Source: Bacteroidales bacterium (GTDB taxonomy: Bacteria > Bacteroidota > Bacteroidia > Bacteroidales > Muribaculaceae). Taken from it: a stretch of 64,000 nucleotides of DNA. Under the pieces are notes generated by a model that saw only the letters and a program-made list of their open reading frames with translations, made no database searches and had not been told where the DNA came from. The position numbers were made by a program, and so were the translations under genes. The stretch is taken from NCBI GenBank assembly GCA_014800685.1, contig JAAVFQ010000030.1, positions 40,578-104,577 on the forward strand, in the 5' to 3' direction. This document shows positions 34,389 through 44,127 of the stretch, in pieces; within the stretch, counting starts at the first letter, position 1, and every line of letters starts with the position of its first letter.

Positions 34389-36833
34389 CTATCTGAGATT
34401 TACCACCGTAATGCCGGCTCCTCCAAACCTCACCTCTTCATCGGCTGCGGCGACTACATTCTGATTCGTGCGCAGATATTCACGGATTATCTGACGTAAG
34501 ATGCCGTGCCCCGTGCCGTGAAGGATTCTCACTCTTCCTTGTGCAAACTGCACGGCATCATCAATAAAATATGTAACGGCCTGAAGAGCCTCATCCGCAC
34601 GCATACCCCTCACGTCGATCTCCGGCTTGAAATCAAGCTGGCGCTTTCTGCTATCGTCTGATGTCTCTTTTGATACGGAATAAAGCGTTTCTGTCGCTGT
34701 CGGTTTAGGTGCTGAGACTGCTTTAAGTTTTCCTAAATCCACGAATGTGCGGAGCGCCCCGAAAGCTACTTCCGCCCTCTTTCCTGATATTGAAAGGATC
34801 TTCCCCGTGACGCCGCCATCTTGCATCTTTACGTAATCGCCGGCTATAAGGGCGCGACCGGCCGACTTCTTTTGCTCGCTGACAGAGCTCTGTGGCCTTT
34901 TTTTCTTATCGGGCCGAAGCAGCTCCGGCACCTTATCTTTGCCCTCTTCCTGTAATTGTCGCTTGTATTTCTCAAGCTCTGCCCTAAGCTCCTTTGTGCG
35001 CTCTTTTTCTGCCTGATTGCGTCTTATCTCATGGATGGCATTTTCAAGTCGCGCATTGGCTCCCTCCATTATTTCACGGGCTTGCTTGCGGGCTTCTCCT
35101 ATTATTTCCGCTCTTCTTGTCCTTAGATCATCAGCTTTGCTCTCGTTTTTCTCGATAATCTCCTCCAGACGTCTCTCCTTTTCTCGAATTGACATACGCT
35201 TATTGGCCCAATAGCGCCTGTCGCGCGCTATGTCAAGTATGTATTTATCCAGATTGACGTAATCCGAACCGACTATGTCTTTCGCTTTACCTATTATCTT
35301 CGGGTCAAGACCTGTCTTGGTAGCTATTTCAAGAGCGAACGAGGATCCCGGAGAGCCTACGGCAAGCTGAAACAATGGCTGCAAATGCTCTCTATCATAA
35401 AGCATTGCTCCATTGATAAGACCCTCTTCCGAGTCTGCAAATGTCTTAAGGTTCTGATAATGAGTTGTGACTATTCCGAAACATTTTTTCTCATTCAGAG
35501 CACCCAGGATAGCCTGAGCAAGAGCCCCTCCGATCTGAGGCTCAGTCCCTGACCCCATTTCGTCTGCAAGGAATAAGGTTGAGGGATTTGCATTTCTGAG
35601 GAAATGCTTCATATTCCGCAAATGAGATGAATAGGTCGAAAGATCGTTCTCTATCGACTGCTCATCGCCGATATCAATAAACAGGCTGCGAAACACCCCC
35701 GCATGCGAATTGGAATACATGGATGGCAGGAGGCCACACTGAAGCATGTATTGTATGATGCACACTGTCTTAAGACACACAGATTTTCCACCCGCATTCG
35801 GACCTGAGATTACCAATATTCGCTGATTCTTATCCAGTCTCAAAGTAAGTGGCACCACTTCTCGCCCTTGAGATTCCAACGACAGCCTAAGCACGGGATG
35901 AGTAGCGCTATACCAGTCTATTTCCGGCTTCCTCTCAAGCACTGGCATTTCACCATGAATCTGCTGCGCAAGAAGAGCCTTAGCCCTGATGAAATCAAAG
36001 AGACCGACCATCCTGCTACCCTCCAATATGGCATCTATCTCAGGACGGAGAAGGTCAGCTATACCCATTAAAATGGTTATTATTTCTCGCTGTTCTTCCA
36101 TCTCAAGTTCTCGAAGCTGATTAGCTGATCTAACCACTTCGGTGGGCTCTATAAAAATAGTTTTCCCCGTAGCACTTTCATCATGAACTATGCCGGGTAT
36201 TTCCCTCTTCTTCGGAGCTGACACAGGGATTACAAGACGACCGTCTCTTACTGCCGGAGTCGTGTCTTTATCTATAATACCCTGAGCCACAGCTCTGTCT
36301 ATTACGCGCCTCATTACTGTAGACATGGAGGACTGAAGCGAACGAATAGATCTGCGTATTTCAAACAGCGCAACAGATGCATCATCCCTCACATCTCCAT
36401 ATCTGTCTACTATCTTTTCAATTTCAGATATAAGAACAGGGAAAGTCTGCAATGAAGAGAAAAGACGGGAAAGAGAGTCATATCCGTTTTCAGAATGTTC
36501 GCCACCGAAAAAGCTTCTCAGTCTTTCCATCTGATTGAGCAGACCGCAGAGCTTGAAGAGTCTGTCTGCCGACAAATATGAGCCATCTGATCTTATCTCT
36601 GTAAGGTAAGGGGTTACGTCGTACATGCCATCAAGGGGAAGGTCAGCTCCTCCATCCAGTAGTTTCTTCATCTCAGCGGCCTGAAGAAGAAGTTCTTTAA
36701 CTTCCCTGAAGTCTGTGTGGAAACGCAGCCGTTCCACCCATTTCGATCCTAACGTGCTTATACAATAGTCGGTAAGAAGTTTTCTTAGAGGCCTAAATCC
36801 AATCTTGGACTCAAAATCAGAGGGATATATCAT
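34389..36833 (-). CDS. mutS2: Endonuclease MutS2 with Smr domain
   Basis: 814-residue homologue of MutS that does not act in mismatch repair; in other bacteria MutS2 limits homologous recombination or rescues collided ribosomes. Order of domains: core/lever helices (1-300), MutS-type ATPase with Walker A ISGPNAGGKSV and Walker B LADEMGSGTEP (about 320-520), a long charged coiled coil (about 520-650, Glu/Lys/Arg-rich), a KOW-like segment (AGDYVKMQDGGVTGKIL) and the C-terminal Smr nuclease domain (IDVRGMRADEAL, then RILHGTGHGILR). No mismatch-recognition domain. Stands as a single gene on the reverse strand. Confidence 0.95.
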   Translation of the reverse strand: MIYPSDFESKIGFRPLRKLLTDYCISTLGSKWVERLRFHTDFREVKELLLQAAEMKKLLDGGADLPLDGMYDVTPYLTEIRSDGSYLSADRLFKLCGLLNQMERLRSFFGGEHSENGYDSLSRLFSSLQTFPVLISEIEKIVDRYGDVRDDASVALFEIRRSIRSLQSSMSTVMRRVIDRAVAQGIIDKDTTPAVRDGRLVIPVSAPKKREIPGIVHDESATGKTIFIEPTEVVRSANQLRELEMEEQREIITILMGIADLLRPEIDAILEGSRMVGLFDFIRAKALLAQQIHGEMPVLERKPEIDWYSATHPVLRLSLESQGREVVPLTLRLDKNQRILVISGPNAGGKSVCLKTVCIIQYMLQCGLLPSMYSNSHAGVFRSLFIDIGDEQSIENDLSTYSSHLRNMKHFLRNANPSTLFLADEMGSGTEPQIGGALAQAILGALNEKKCFGIVTTHYQNLKTFADSEEGLINGAMLYDREHLQPLFQLAVGSPGSSFALEIATKTGLDPKIIGKAKDIVGSDYVNLDKYILDIARDRRYWANKRMSIREKERRLEEIIEKNESKADDLRTRRAEIIGEARKQAREIMEGANARLENAIHEIRRNQAEKERTKELRAELEKYKRQLQEEGKDKVPELLRPDKKKRPQSSVSEQKKSAGRALIAGDYVKMQDGGVTGKILSISGKRAEVAFGALRTFVDLGKLKAVSAPKPTATETLYSVSKETSDDSRKRQLDFKPEIDVRGMRADEALQAVTYFIDDAVQFAQGRVRILHGTGHGILRQIIREYLRTNQNVVAAADEEVRFGGAGITVVNLR

Positions 36834-37067
36834 TTTATATCGAAAAGTTTCTAAAAATAATCTGCATCTATAACGGAATTATTTCGAAGATATTCTCTCG
36901 GCGAAAAGAATGAAAATATTGTAAGTGCCGACCTATGCGTCTGTGAGAAATTATCACCAAATGGTAAGGTTGGAAAGAACACGATTTTGCGTCACGCTCA
37001 CAACGCTTAATTCGCATTGATTCCGCATCGTCCCCAAAGTCGTAGGGCTATCATAAAGACACTCAAA

Positions 37068-37097
37068 GGCCGCAGACTATTTGAATAATCCGCGGCC
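37068..37097 (-). terminator. Hairpin after small DNA-binding protein gene
   Basis: GGCCGC (37068-37073) / GCGGCC (37092-37097), extended inward by imperfect AT pairing, 22 nt downstream of the stop codon. On the reverse strand it is followed by TTTGAGTGTCTTT, a weak T-rich tail. Confidence 0.6.
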
Positions 37098-37118
37098 ACG
37101 TCAGAATGTATAGGTTAG

Positions 37119-37382
37119 TTACTTGTCTTGATTTGCTTCTTCAAGAATCTTGAGAGCCATGTCATAGATGGTAGTATCGTCGAGCACTACAATACCTCCG
37201 TCGGGACCCGGCTCGATGTGCATGCCGGCAGCATTTTTGCCGAACTGATAGTTGACACCTCCGAAATAGTTGCGTACGGTCTGAACTGTTACATTAAGTT
37301 CGTCTGCGATGCGATGGGTTGAGCCATCAGGCAGACTATCTTTGAGTCGGCGAAGTTCATTGAATGTGATTGTCTTGCTCAT
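37119..37382 (-). CDS. Small helix-turn-helix DNA-binding protein
   Basis: 87 residues from ATG 37382 (MSKTITFNELRRLKDSLPDG). A helix-turn-helix is visible at about 20-45: THRIADELNVTVQTVRNYFGG, where the second helix would read DNA. The C-terminal half (PGPDGGIVVLDDTTIYDMALKILEE) is acidic. The family is frequent in Bacteroidetes, of unknown targets. An upstream in-frame ATG (37478) adds 32 residues that do not look conserved, so I prefer the shorter form. It is followed by a hairpin at 37068-37097. Confidence 0.75.
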   Translation of the reverse strand: MSKTITFNELRRLKDSLPDGSTHRIADELNVTVQTVRNYFGGVNYQFGKNAAGMHIEPGPDGGIVVLDDTTIYDMALKILEEANQDK

Positions 37383-37594
37383 AATCTTTTGTATTTTGAG
37401 TTTATAATTTCTTTTAGTTGAAAAGGGTATTCCCCCCTTTCGTTCGGCTAATTTACAAAGATTTTTCCATTCCGCCAACTATTCCGTCTAAAAAATTTAT
37501 ATGTTATATAACATCATTTCTCCATTTACTTTTTGCCAACTATGATAATCAGTCACTTAGCCCCCACGGCTCTCCGGCCTGATGAGAAATGAGC

Positions 37595-38434
37595 CTAAAT
37601 TATTTCAAAGTCCTTAGCCTCTATCCAGCCCAGAAGCTCTGAATTTAGTCTTACCTTATACCAGGCTGTTTTCCCCTTGTCATCTTCGCGGGTGTCAAGC
37701 ACGGAGAGTCGGGTTCCGCTGTGCAAAGGGGTTGTGGAGACTTTGGCATCAGTGGCCGGTTCGGTGCGTAATTCTACTTTATAGGCTGTTATGATACCCT
37801 CATCTTTGCTATAATACTCCTTGGCTGCCGCAAAGGAGAAGATGAGGAAAATAATGCAGAATCCCAGAAAGAATAGAGCCCCGAAAAATCCCACTTTCCG
37901 CGCATTGACGTTAGTGGTGAACATATATAGAGCCACTGATCCTACTACCAGCACAAAGGCAAATGCTGCAAAGAGCGCCCAATAATTTGATGATGTCTCT
38001 TTCGTTATGTTTGAATAGACTCCGGCAAAGAATGACGGGGCGTCTGGAGTGACAGTCAATTTGCGGCCTCTGGTTTCTGCTTTGTTCTGGTCTTCTATCC
38101 TTGTGCGCAGATAAGAAAGATTATTCTTTATCGTAGAATTGCCGGGATCGAGTCGCAATGCACGCTCGTATGCGAGTGTCGCTTTTCCGAAGTCTCCGGC
38201 CTTGAAGCAAGCATTTCCGAGATTATACAGAAGTGGAGCCGAGACTCCGTTTATCTCCATCACCTCTTCATATATAGGGATTGCCTTGGCATATTCGCCG
38301 GCATTATAGAGCTTATCGGCCTCTGCTATGCCTGTGGCAGTGGGGTCGGCGCCCATGTCGGTCTGTGCAGACGATGACACGAAGGCTGCGAGCAGCATTA
38401 CTATAGTTATCAGTCTCTTTACACTCATTTTCAT
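37595..38434 (-). CDS. batE: BatE: TPR and SH3-domain membrane protein
   Basis: Last gene of the Bat (Bacteroides aerotolerance) operon, 279 residues. Signal peptide (ITIVMLLAAFVSSSAQ), then tetratricopeptide repeats (about 35-110: ADKLYNAGEYAKAIPIYEEVMEI, NLGNACFKAGDFGKATLAYERAL), two membrane helices at about 145-200, and a bacterial SH3 domain (about 210-279, LRTEPATDAKVSTTPLHSGTRLSVLD). Bat proteins are associated with oxygen tolerance and envelope stress; their mechanism is unsettled. Its ATG overlaps the batD stop by 4 nt (ATGA-type coupling). Confidence 0.88.
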   Translation of the reverse strand: MKMSVKRLITIVMLLAAFVSSSAQTDMGADPTATGIAEADKLYNAGEYAKAIPIYEEVMEINGVSAPLLYNLGNACFKAGDFGKATLAYERALRLDPGNSTIKNNLSYLRTRIEDQNKAETRGRKLTVTPDAPSFFAGVYSNITKETSSNYWALFAAFAFVLVVGSVALYMFTTNVNARKVGFFGALFFLGFCIIFLIFSFAAAKEYYSKDEGIITAYKVELRTEPATDAKVSTTPLHSGTRLSVLDTREDDKGKTAWYKVRLNSELLGWIEAKDFEII

Positions 38435-40296
38435 TTTGCACCTCCTTTCTCACTTTGCTCTTGGCTACTCCCCTTTTCTTTTGACTTGTTGATGCTTTCT
38501 TCAAGCCGGTCAAGCGTCTCCGTTGCCTTTTTGTAGACCAGGGGCATATTCTTTGACTGATTCTCGGGGGAGAATTTTGCAAACTCACATTCATCGAGGA
38601 GGTCGAGCACCTCCCACACTGCTTTTGAATCTGTGGCTATCTGTCCAAGTTTCTCTGAAATATTCTCTCGTGAGAGTTCAGATGTCGGCATTTTAAGTTT
38701 GTCACCAAGATATCCCCATACGGCCTTTAGAATTTCATCATAGAAATTATCGGAATCACCGGCCTTCATGCATGCAGCCGCTTTCCGTAGGCGCCTTCGT
38801 GCCATTTTGCTTGCTTTCTTGGAGCGGAGGGTGGTGATATCAGAAAGCTGACTAAGTCTGTGGCGATATCCTATGAGCGCTATGATGAATAGCACTGTCG
38901 GGATAATATACCATAGCCAATAGACAAAGGTGTATACATCCGGCTTGCTGCTGTGGGTCAGCTCACTCAGGGCTGGCATAAGTTTGTCATCAAATCGGAG
39001 TCCAAGTCGGGTCTGCGACTTCGCCGATGCATTTCCTTTCCCTACTGTTATAGTATATCCTTTTGCTACACTCTTCTCATATTTCCCGGTAGCAGGGTTA
39101 AAATATACAAGCGTTACGTCCGGTATCTTAAACTCACCCTCCTCAAGAGGCATAAACGAATAGTCAAACCTCACTTCACCATTCACATTACTTGTCCCGA
39201 CCGTAGCGTCTACCTTCGTCTCAGGAGAATAGACTTCGAGTTGTGAGGGATAAAGAGTATTAAGTTCCGGAAGTTTTACATATTTAAGATTGCCTGCGCC
39301 CTTGACATTATAGATGACGGAGGCAGCCTGATTGGTAAGGAATTTCTGAGCGGGAAGCTGAGACGTCAGAGTAAACTGTCCAACACCCCCGGAGAAATCT
39401 GACGGCTGTGGCTGTGGCAATGCCTTGACATTGATGGTAAGATCATTCGGCTTCACATTCAGTTGCACGGGAGCTGATGTGGAAAGACTGCCGAAAAGAG
39501 GGTCATTGTAATATTGGCGCTCATCTGCAGCCACTGTGTAGGTGTTGCCCAGAATCTTGAGTGTCCCTTTCATCTGAGGGAAGATGATGTAACGGGCTAT
39601 TACAGCCGTGGCATACTGCTTACCGTTATACGATTCAAAATGTAAGGATTTGTCTGTGGCAGACGACTCTTCCACTACGAAACCTTCAAACTTTGGAGCA
39701 GCCGTCGCGCCTACAAATCTTATGGCCGAAAACGAACAATATAATTTTACGGTGTAGACAAGAGCCTCTTTCTCGTATGCATCGGTTTTTGACACTGATG
39801 CCCTTAGAAACAGATTGCCATTTCCCGTTCCTACAAATTTTGGACCGGAGCTGGTAGCATTCGGGTCATTATAGGCATCCTGTCTTGCCTGCTGCGCTGT
39901 TTTGTCTGTCTCTTTTCCGATGGTATATGATACACGGTTGCTCTTCAAGCCTCCGACGCTTACAGGCCCGAACGAGAAACTGCCCTCCTCCGTTGCGCGA
40001 AGAGTCAGCGTATATTCCGAAGAATGAGAACTTCTGCTTTGGCCATTTACGGAAGTATATGATGACGATTGGCCGGTGCGGTCAAAATATAATACTTTTG
40101 CCCCCGGCACCGACGAAGGTCGCTGAGGCTCTGCATCTGCATCCTGCACCGTATAAATGATATAGAATGTATCCCCTTTCCCTATGGCTCTTCCTCTGCT
40201 CCCCAGCACTCTGAGGCTCACGGATGCTCCGTAGCCGGTTGTAGCCAGCAGAAGCATCAGAAGGAGGGCTAAATTTCTTAATTGTCTTCGGCTCAT
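38431..40296 (-). CDS. batD: BatD: oxygen-tolerance protein
   Basis: 621-residue exported protein of the BatD family. Signal peptide (LALLLMLLLATTGYGASV), then a large periplasmic all-beta region (about 20-430) with repeated Ig-like segments, one membrane helix at about 450-470 (FVYWLWYIIPTVLFIIALIGY) and a cytoplasmic helical tail (LRKAAACMKAGDSDNFYDEILKAVWGYLGD) ending in Lys/Glu/Ser-rich sequence. In the operon it lies between a second, shorter BatD-like gene (29 nt) and batE (4-nt overlap). Confidence 0.88.
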   Translation of the reverse strand: MSRRQLRNLALLLMLLLATTGYGASVSLRVLGSRGRAIGKGDTFYIIYTVQDADAEPQRPSSVPGAKVLYFDRTGQSSSYTSVNGQSRSSHSSEYTLTLRATEEGSFSFGPVSVGGLKSNRVSYTIGKETDKTAQQARQDAYNDPNATSSGPKFVGTGNGNLFLRASVSKTDAYEKEALVYTVKLYCSFSAIRFVGATAAPKFEGFVVEESSATDKSLHFESYNGKQYATAVIARYIIFPQMKGTLKILGNTYTVAADERQYYNDPLFGSLSTSAPVQLNVKPNDLTINVKALPQPQPSDFSGGVGQFTLTSQLPAQKFLTNQAASVIYNVKGAGNLKYVKLPELNTLYPSQLEVYSPETKVDATVGTSNVNGEVRFDYSFMPLEEGEFKIPDVTLVYFNPATGKYEKSVAKGYTITVGKGNASAKSQTRLGLRFDDKLMPALSELTHSSKPDVYTFVYWLWYIIPTVLFIIALIGYRHRLSQLSDITTLRSKKASKMARRRLRKAAACMKAGDSDNFYDEILKAVWGYLGDKLKMPTSELSRENISEKLGQIATDSKAVWEVLDLLDECEFAKFSPENQSKNMPLVYKKATETLDRLEESINKSKEKGSSQEQSEKGGAK

Positions 40297-40325
40297 AATT
40301 AGTCTACAGTGAATGTGTGAGGAGA

Positions 40326-41273
40326 TTAAATCTCTTTATATTCCGGCCTTTTGCCATCAGGCACTCCGGTGCGTATTTCAAGCTCTATTGCACTTGATTT
40401 TGCTGTTTCAAACTTTTTATTTTCCGGATCGAAATATACAAACGTCAGGGGTGGGATAGTAATAATTCCCTCTTTCAGAGGCGAAAAGCCACATTCAAAT
40501 GTTAAGTCAGAACGGACTACACCCTCCTCAAGATATGTATGACATTCCTGCGATACGGATCTCACGCCGAGTTCCGCAGGGAAACGACTGAGAAGATCCG
40601 GCAGGTCTACTCCCGACAAATCTCCTTGTCCGGAGACCTGCACTATTAAAGTCTCCGAATCCCCCTTATACGCTACTTTTGGCACGCTGGCTTGTATACG
40701 ATATTCTCCCACGGCTCCACTGAAATCCTTTGGTGTCGATGATGGCAGGGAGGATACTTTAACCTTTATCTTCTCTCCCTTAACCGGATATTCCGCCGGG
40801 ACCGCACGCCTGACTGTTCCCCAGAAAGGGTCGCTGAAAACTTCATATTCATTGACTCCTATGATGTAGTCCTCACCTTTTATGGTGAAACTTCCTGACT
40901 GCTGAGGTATCAGCACCACATCTTCAAGCCATACGCAATAATAGCTTTTCCCCTTATATACCTCTTTTGTAGCCTGGTGATATCTATTAGTGCGAGCTAC
41001 CGGTATTCTTGTTCGCTCGAATCCATCAAAGACCGGGCGGGATACAGGACGTGCGAAATCTATGGAAGGATTTGTGCTATAGAGCCTTACTGAGAAGCAG
41101 ACTGGCACGCCGACGTAGAGATTCTTGTCTGACAAAGAGGTGATTATAAATAACTCCGTGTCGGAATACTCGTTCTTATTCTCTGAGGCTCCTGCACTCA
41201 GAGAGGCTAACATGGCCAGAAGTATCAAGAAAATGTTGAAGTTAATTTTTTTCATCACATTAATATTTTCCAA
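40326..41273 (-). CDS. Second BatD-like protein, periplasmic part only
   Basis: 315 residues with signal peptide (INFNIFLILLAMLASLSAGASE). The remainder resembles the N-terminal periplasmic region of the downstream BatD: shared patterns include KGKSYYCVWLEDVVLIPQ, the DPFWGTVRRAVP segment (DPLFGSLSTSAPVQL in BatD), PKDFSGAVGEYRIQASVPK (PSDFSGGVGQFTLTSQLPA in BatD) and the closing GIITIPPLTFVYFDPENKKFE. It lacks BatD's membrane helix and cytoplasmic tail, so it should be a free periplasmic protein. Translation may start at ATG 41273 or 41255. Located 25 nt after batC. It looks like a tandem duplicate that lost or never had the anchor. Confidence 0.8.
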   Translation of the reverse strand: MENINVMKKINFNIFLILLAMLASLSAGASENKNEYSDTELFIITSLSDKNLYVGVPVCFSVRLYSTNPSIDFARPVSRPVFDGFERTRIPVARTNRYHQATKEVYKGKSYYCVWLEDVVLIPQQSGSFTIKGEDYIIGVNEYEVFSDPFWGTVRRAVPAEYPVKGEKIKVKVSSLPSSTPKDFSGAVGEYRIQASVPKVAYKGDSETLIVQVSGQGDLSGVDLPDLLSRFPAELGVRSVSQECHTYLEEGVVRSDLTFECGFSPLKEGIITIPPLTFVYFDPENKKFETAKSSAIELEIRTGVPDGKRPEYKEI

Positions 41274-41298
41274 TGTTATTGGTGCGTATTGCGCGGGC

Positions 41299-42087
41299 TT
41301 ACCAATTTTTTCGGTTTGGCCTGCTATTCTGCGATTTTTGAGGATTCATGACGCGGACGCGGGTCTGTGCCTCCTTATTTTCCATGGCCTTGAGTATCTG
41401 GTCTGCAGTTTGCTCACTTATCTGATTGTCAGGAGTATTCTGCTGAGGCTTCTGCTGCTCTTGGTCCTTATCCTTATTATCCTTGTTTTCGTTCTTATTT
41501 TCCTGATTTTTATCTTTATTCTGCTCCTTGTCTTTATCTTTATCTTTATTCTTATCCTTATTTTTATCCTGGTTTTTATCCTTATTATTCTGCATCTTCA
41601 GCTGAGTGATGCGCAGGTTCCTGCGCGCTTCATTGTCGTTAGGGTTGAGTCGAAGCGCCTGCTTATACTGCTGAAGAGCAGTCTGATAGTCCTCAGAATT
41701 GAAAGCTACATTTCCGAGATTATAGGCTGCCCGCGATGCAAGATTTGCTTTTGCTTCCCCAAGTGACTCCACACTCTTCAGCAATTTACTTCCATCTGCA
41801 ATATACTTTTTTTTATTCTCATCGGTGACGCCGGGGGCAGCCGCAAGCCTGAGATTAGTGAGTCCGAGATTATAAGTAGCTACGGTGCTGGAAGGATTCT
41901 CTGAAAGAGCTTCCCTGTATCTTGCTGCCGCTTCTGCATATTTGGATTCTTTATAGAGCTTATTGCCTGCAAGGATAGCTCTACGTTCTTTGCGTGTAGA
42001 ATTGCTCTTACTCTCTGCTCCCGAGGATTGAAGTCCTCCGAAAAGCACGCACAGACAGGCGATTATCAAGATAATTCTTCTTTTCAT
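41299..42087 (-). CDS. batC: BatC: TPR protein with Lys/Asn/Asp-rich linker
   Basis: 262 residues: signal peptide (IILIIACLCVLFGGLQSSGAES), tetratricopeptide repeats (about 40-165: AGNKLYKESKYAEAAARYREAL, AAYNLGNVAFNSEDYQTALQQYKQAL), then about 55 residues of near-perfect K-D-K-N type repeats (roughly 168-222), and a Pro/Gln/Asn tail. TPR proteins in bat operons are thought to scaffold the complex. The start codon overlaps the batB stop by 4 nt. The DNA under the linker (about 41449-41594) is a run of imperfect TTATCCTTATCTTT-like repeats that could change length by slippage. Confidence 0.86.
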   Translation of the reverse strand: MKRRIILIIACLCVLFGGLQSSGAESKSNSTRKERRAILAGNKLYKESKYAEAAARYREALSENPSSTVATYNLGLTNLRLAAAPGVTDENKKKYIADGSKLLKSVESLGEAKANLASRAAYNLGNVAFNSEDYQTALQQYKQALRLNPNDNEARRNLRITQLKMQNNKDKNQDKNKDKNKDKDKDKEQNKDKNQENKNENKDNKDKDQEQQKPQQNTPDNQISEQTADQILKAMENKEAQTRVRVMNPQKSQNSRPNRKNW

Positions 42088-43130
42088 TTGCGAACCTCCT
42101 TTTTAAAGAGTGTTATTCTGTCAAGCCAAGATATTTTTCTGTCAAGGATGAAAATATCAGCTACGATAAGCACCAGAGCTATCCATAGGAATATTGGGAA
42201 AAGCTCATCATGAATGGCATTAAAGCTTGACTGCATTGAAGTCCTTTTAACGGTAGAGAGTTGACGCTCTAGCTCATTTAGAGCATCCCTATTGGCAGCA
42301 TTGACATAAATGCCTTTTCCTGCCTTAGCTATGCGCGCCGCAAGCTCTTCGTTAAGGGCTGTGGCCACCGGGCTGCCGGTATCCGGGTCGGCAAGATAAG
42401 AGCCATTGACCGGCACCGGAACAGGTTGTGAAGTGCCTACTCCAATGACATCGACCTGAATATTATTCTTGGCGGCATTTTTTACGGCATCCATCACTCC
42501 GTTCTCATCCTCAAGATCCTCAGCATCCGTTATAAGAATTATAGCCTTGCCGGCTTTCTTATCGTCACCAAATGCCCGAATGGACTGATCTATTGCATCG
42601 GCAATATTGGTACCTTGATTGGGATACTGCGCCGGGTCTATAGAATTGAGAAACATCTTTGCCGATACATAGTCTCCCGTAACGGGGATTAGCGTGTAGG
42701 CTTCTCCGGCAAATACCACCAGACCCACTCGGTCATTATCAAAACCATTTATAAGCTTCTCGAGCATGAGCTTTGCAGTACGCATTCTCGGCGTTCCCTC
42801 CGGGTCGCCGGAGGCAGAAGCATACATTGAGTTAGAGGCATCCACAGCAATTACAACCTCTATGCCCTCCTTCTCTGTCTTCTGATCCTTTATGCCACCC
42901 CAGGGTCTGGCCACTCCGATAATAATCATAGTAAGGGCAACCATCCTTACTGTGATTTTCAAGGGTGGCTTATATGGAGAGACATCCGGCATGAGGTCTT
43001 TCAATATTGCCGGATTACCGAATTTTTTCAGATTCTTCCGTCTGACGTATCTTGCCCATACATAAATCACCACAAACAGAGGCACAAGAAGCAGCAAGAT
43101 CAGCAGATGCGGATATGCGAATGTAAACAT
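42084..43130 (-). CDS. batB: BatB: von Willebrand factor A membrane protein
   Basis: 348-residue inner-membrane protein with two N-terminal helices (about 5-28 and 62-76), a VWA domain (about 90-290) and a closing helix (about 313-335, IFLWIALVLIVADIFIL). The metal-ion-dependent adhesion site is intact: Asp97, Ser99, Ser101 in AVDASNSM, and TDAEDLED later. VWA domains bind partner proteins through a divalent metal. Preceded by batA with a 22-nt gap and coupled to batC. Confidence 0.9.
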   Translation of the reverse strand: MFTFAYPHLLILLLLVPLFVVIYVWARYVRRKNLKKFGNPAILKDLMPDVSPYKPPLKITVRMVALTMIIIGVARPWGGIKDQKTEKEGIEVVIAVDASNSMYASASGDPEGTPRMRTAKLMLEKLINGFDNDRVGLVVFAGEAYTLIPVTGDYVSAKMFLNSIDPAQYPNQGTNIADAIDQSIRAFGDDKKAGKAIILITDAEDLEDENGVMDAVKNAAKNNIQVDVIGVGTSQPVPVPVNGSYLADPDTGSPVATALNEELAARIAKAGKGIYVNAANRDALNELERQLSTVKRTSMQSSFNAIHDELFPIFLWIALVLIVADIFILDRKISWLDRITLFKKEVRK

Positions 43131-43152
43131 ATTTTCTCTCTGATTTTTGAGT

Positions 43153-44127
43153 TTAAGGAATTCGGCGGAGCACTACATATCTTAGAAGGAGCATTAGCGA
43201 GTAGGCTGCGAGGGCTCCCCATGCCCACGGCATATAATTTTCGTCAAGTCGCGAATAGCGGTCTACGTCAAGCAGAGTCTTTTCAAGACGATCTATTTCC
43301 GCAAATACCTCCTTTAGCGTAGTTGCATTCTTGGCGCGGAAGTATTTGCCCCCCGTGAGCGATGCAATCTGCTTGAGGCTTTCCTCATCTATTTTAGTTT
43401 CTATTGTCGTGGCTGCGAAGCCGTATGGGTCTCTGACGGCGACACTTCCGTCAGTGCCGGCGCCGATGGTGTAGACCTTTATCCCCTTCTTCCTCGCAAT
43501 TTCAGCGGCCGTCGAGGGGGCCACATCACCGGCATTATTTGTGCCGTCTGTCAGGAGAATGATGCTCTTTGATTTAGCCTTTCCACTTGAAATTCTGTTT
43601 ATGGCCGAAGCAAGTCCGTCTCCTATTGCCGTTCCATCCTCAAGGCTGCCCATCTTGACATTCTTCAGGGCATTCACCAGAGCTCCGCGGTCGTTGGTCA
43701 GAGGCATGATAGACAGAGACTCTCCGGAAAATATCACCAGACCCATATTATCGTTCTGTCTGCCCACTATAAATTTCTCCGCTACCTCTTTGGCGGCCAT
43801 AAATCTATTGGGTGCAATATCAGTTGCTGTCATGGAGCCGGAGATGTCGAGAGCCAGAATAATATCTGTACCCTCTATGCGGGATTTACTCATACCCTCC
43901 CTTGTCATAGGACGCGCAAGAGCTACTATCACACACCCTATCGCGATAAGTTCCAGCAGAAAACAAAAATGCATCAGCAGGCGTTTCCACCCTGCGCCTC
44001 CGGAAAATCCCTGAAGGGTGGATATTCCCATGTAGGGCGAGGCATTACGCTGCTTTATTATATACCAGTATATAAGCGGAATATAAATGAGAAACAGCCA
44101 TAACAGTGCCGGATGTTGAAGTGTCAT
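43153..44127 (-). CDS. batA: BatA: von Willebrand factor A membrane protein
   Basis: 324 residues, same plan as BatB: two N-terminal membrane helices (about 8-24 and 55-72), VWA domain with intact metal site ALDISGSM (Asp94, Ser96, Ser98) and LTDGTNNAGD, and a C-terminal helix (WAWGALAAYSLMLLLRYVVL). BatA and BatB are commonly paired and were described together as aerotolerance genes in Bacteroides fragilis. The start overlaps the upstream gene stop by 4 nt. Confidence 0.9.
   Translation of the reverse strand: MTLQHPALLWLFLIYIPLIYWYIIKQRNASPYMGISTLQGFSGGAGWKRLLMHFCFLLELIAIGCVIVALARPMTREGMSKSRIEGTDIILALDISGSMTATDIAPNRFMAAKEVAEKFIVGRQNDNMGLVIFSGESLSIMPLTNDRGALVNALKNVKMGSLEDGTAIGDGLASAINRISSGKAKSKSIILLTDGTNNAGDVAPSTAAEIARKKGIKVYTIGAGTDGSVAVRDPYGFAATTIETKIDEESLKQIASLTGGKYFRAKNATTLKEVFAEIDRLEKTLLDVDRYSRLDENYMPWAWGALAAYSLMLLLRYVVLRRIP

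Noticed and set aside
41125..41766. 213-codon plus-strand frame rich in Ile/Leu/Phe
   Set aside because: Antisense of the batC Lys/Asp/Asn repeat; hydrophobicity is an artefact of reverse translation.
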